DNA of 64,000 nt, taken from contig CAJQUW010003149.1 in the NCBI GenBank assembly GCA_907163375.1, positions 1 through 64,000 on the forward strand. The letters are read 5' to 3'. A program made the translations under genes and the position numbers. Of the stretch, positions 63,861-64,000 are shown piece after piece. How positions within the stretch are numbered: the stretch's first letter is position 1; every line of letters begins with the position of its first letter. Source of the DNA: Prostheceraeus crozeri (lineage: Eukaryota > Platyhelminthes > Polycladida > Euryleptidae). A model generated the notes under the pieces. It did not search any database and was not told the DNA's origin. It saw only the letters and a program-made list of their open reading frames with translations.

Positions 63861-64000
63861 CTTTTTTTACATAAGACACAATAAAACTTGGTATTTTCCA
63901 TTTTTTTATATTTTTAGAGAAAATTTAAGAAAAAATTTGGTTTTTTAATTTTAGATATAAACATTCTAATATCAAGTACTTGAGTGTTATTTTATATTAT
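63861..64000. other. AT-rich DNA upstream of the polymerase
   Basis: Very AT-rich sequence running to the window edge. It may hold the polymerase promoter; no specific motif can be defended. Confidence 0.35.

Larger units (their letters stand above)
55836..64000. mobile_element. Polinton/adintovirus-like element (partial, runs off window)
   Basis: A marked rise in A+T, densely packed genes and the gene content (protein-primed-type family-B DNA polymerase, packaging ATPase, minor-capsid-like region) indicate a Polinton/Maverick or adintovirus-like element. A virophage or polinton-like virus copy is an alternative. Plus-strand genes converge on the minus-strand polymerase. No integrase, protease or major capsid gene lies in the window. 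The polymerase and ATPase frames are open; the capsid region has a break or two. It probably inserted recently, since large frames survive. Confidence 0.85.

Overview
The window reads as animal nuclear DNA, most likely from a marine invertebrate. The grounds are intron-containing P-element transposases with THAP domains, mariner, piggyBac, hAT, pogo, MULE, Ty3/gypsy, Penelope-like and Polinton-like elements side by side, and many short TAGGCCTA-type motifs in the unassigned DNA. The phylum cannot be fixed from the sequence. I found no convincing host single-copy gene: almost every supportable coding stretch belongs to a mobile or virus-like element.

Layout, left to right. 1-1900 is an AT-rich minisatellite of about 29 bp. 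1918-4140 is a GC-richer block that I cannot assign; it holds internal direct repeats and one small TATA-preceded reading frame on the minus strand. 4380-6930 is a satellite with an exact 296-bp period in its core and a run of nine or ten G per unit. 7723-32787 is a nested stack. An old P element (copy A, minus strand) carries a pogo-like non-autonomous element (8609-9720) and a hAT element (9744-30350) in its second exon. The hAT holds a mariner (10952-12375), a second P element (copy B, 12764-24392), a small hAT-like MITE (24561-25708) and a complete piggyBac (27449-29960). Copy B in turn holds a young Ty3/gypsy element (13717-18082) and a Buster-type hAT (18175-20668). Nearly every layer has recognisable ends and a target-site duplication of the expected length, so the order of insertion can be read directly.

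33431-36298 holds a decayed hAT transposase abutting a truncated Mutator-like (MULE) transposase. 36838-41280 holds a Ty3/gypsy integrase fossil, a foldback element, an unassigned GC-rich stretch and a LINE/SINE-type conserved tail. A second mariner lies at 41282-42612. A non-autonomous piggyBac-like element (43218-46275) carries a deleted hAT derivative (44249-45427). A pogo transposon (46557-48223) abuts a Penelope-like element with direct and inverted terminal copies (48224-51857). A hAT-like zinc-finger fragment and a further gypsy fossil follow.

From about 55.4 kb to the right edge the DNA becomes very AT-rich and carries a Polinton/adintovirus-like element that runs off the window: small hypothetical proteins, a minor-capsid-like region and a packaging ATPase on the plus strand, converging on a large family-B DNA polymerase on the minus strand. 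This element is peppered with GC-richer 25-bp double hairpins (11-bp hairpin, 3-bp spacer, 11-bp hairpin). Eight of the nine sit inside the polymerase reading frame without interrupting it and add short peptides such as RTEGSRASP. This is the most unusual signal in the window and resembles the double-hairpin elements of fungal mitochondria or the in-frame palindromic elements of Rickettsia.
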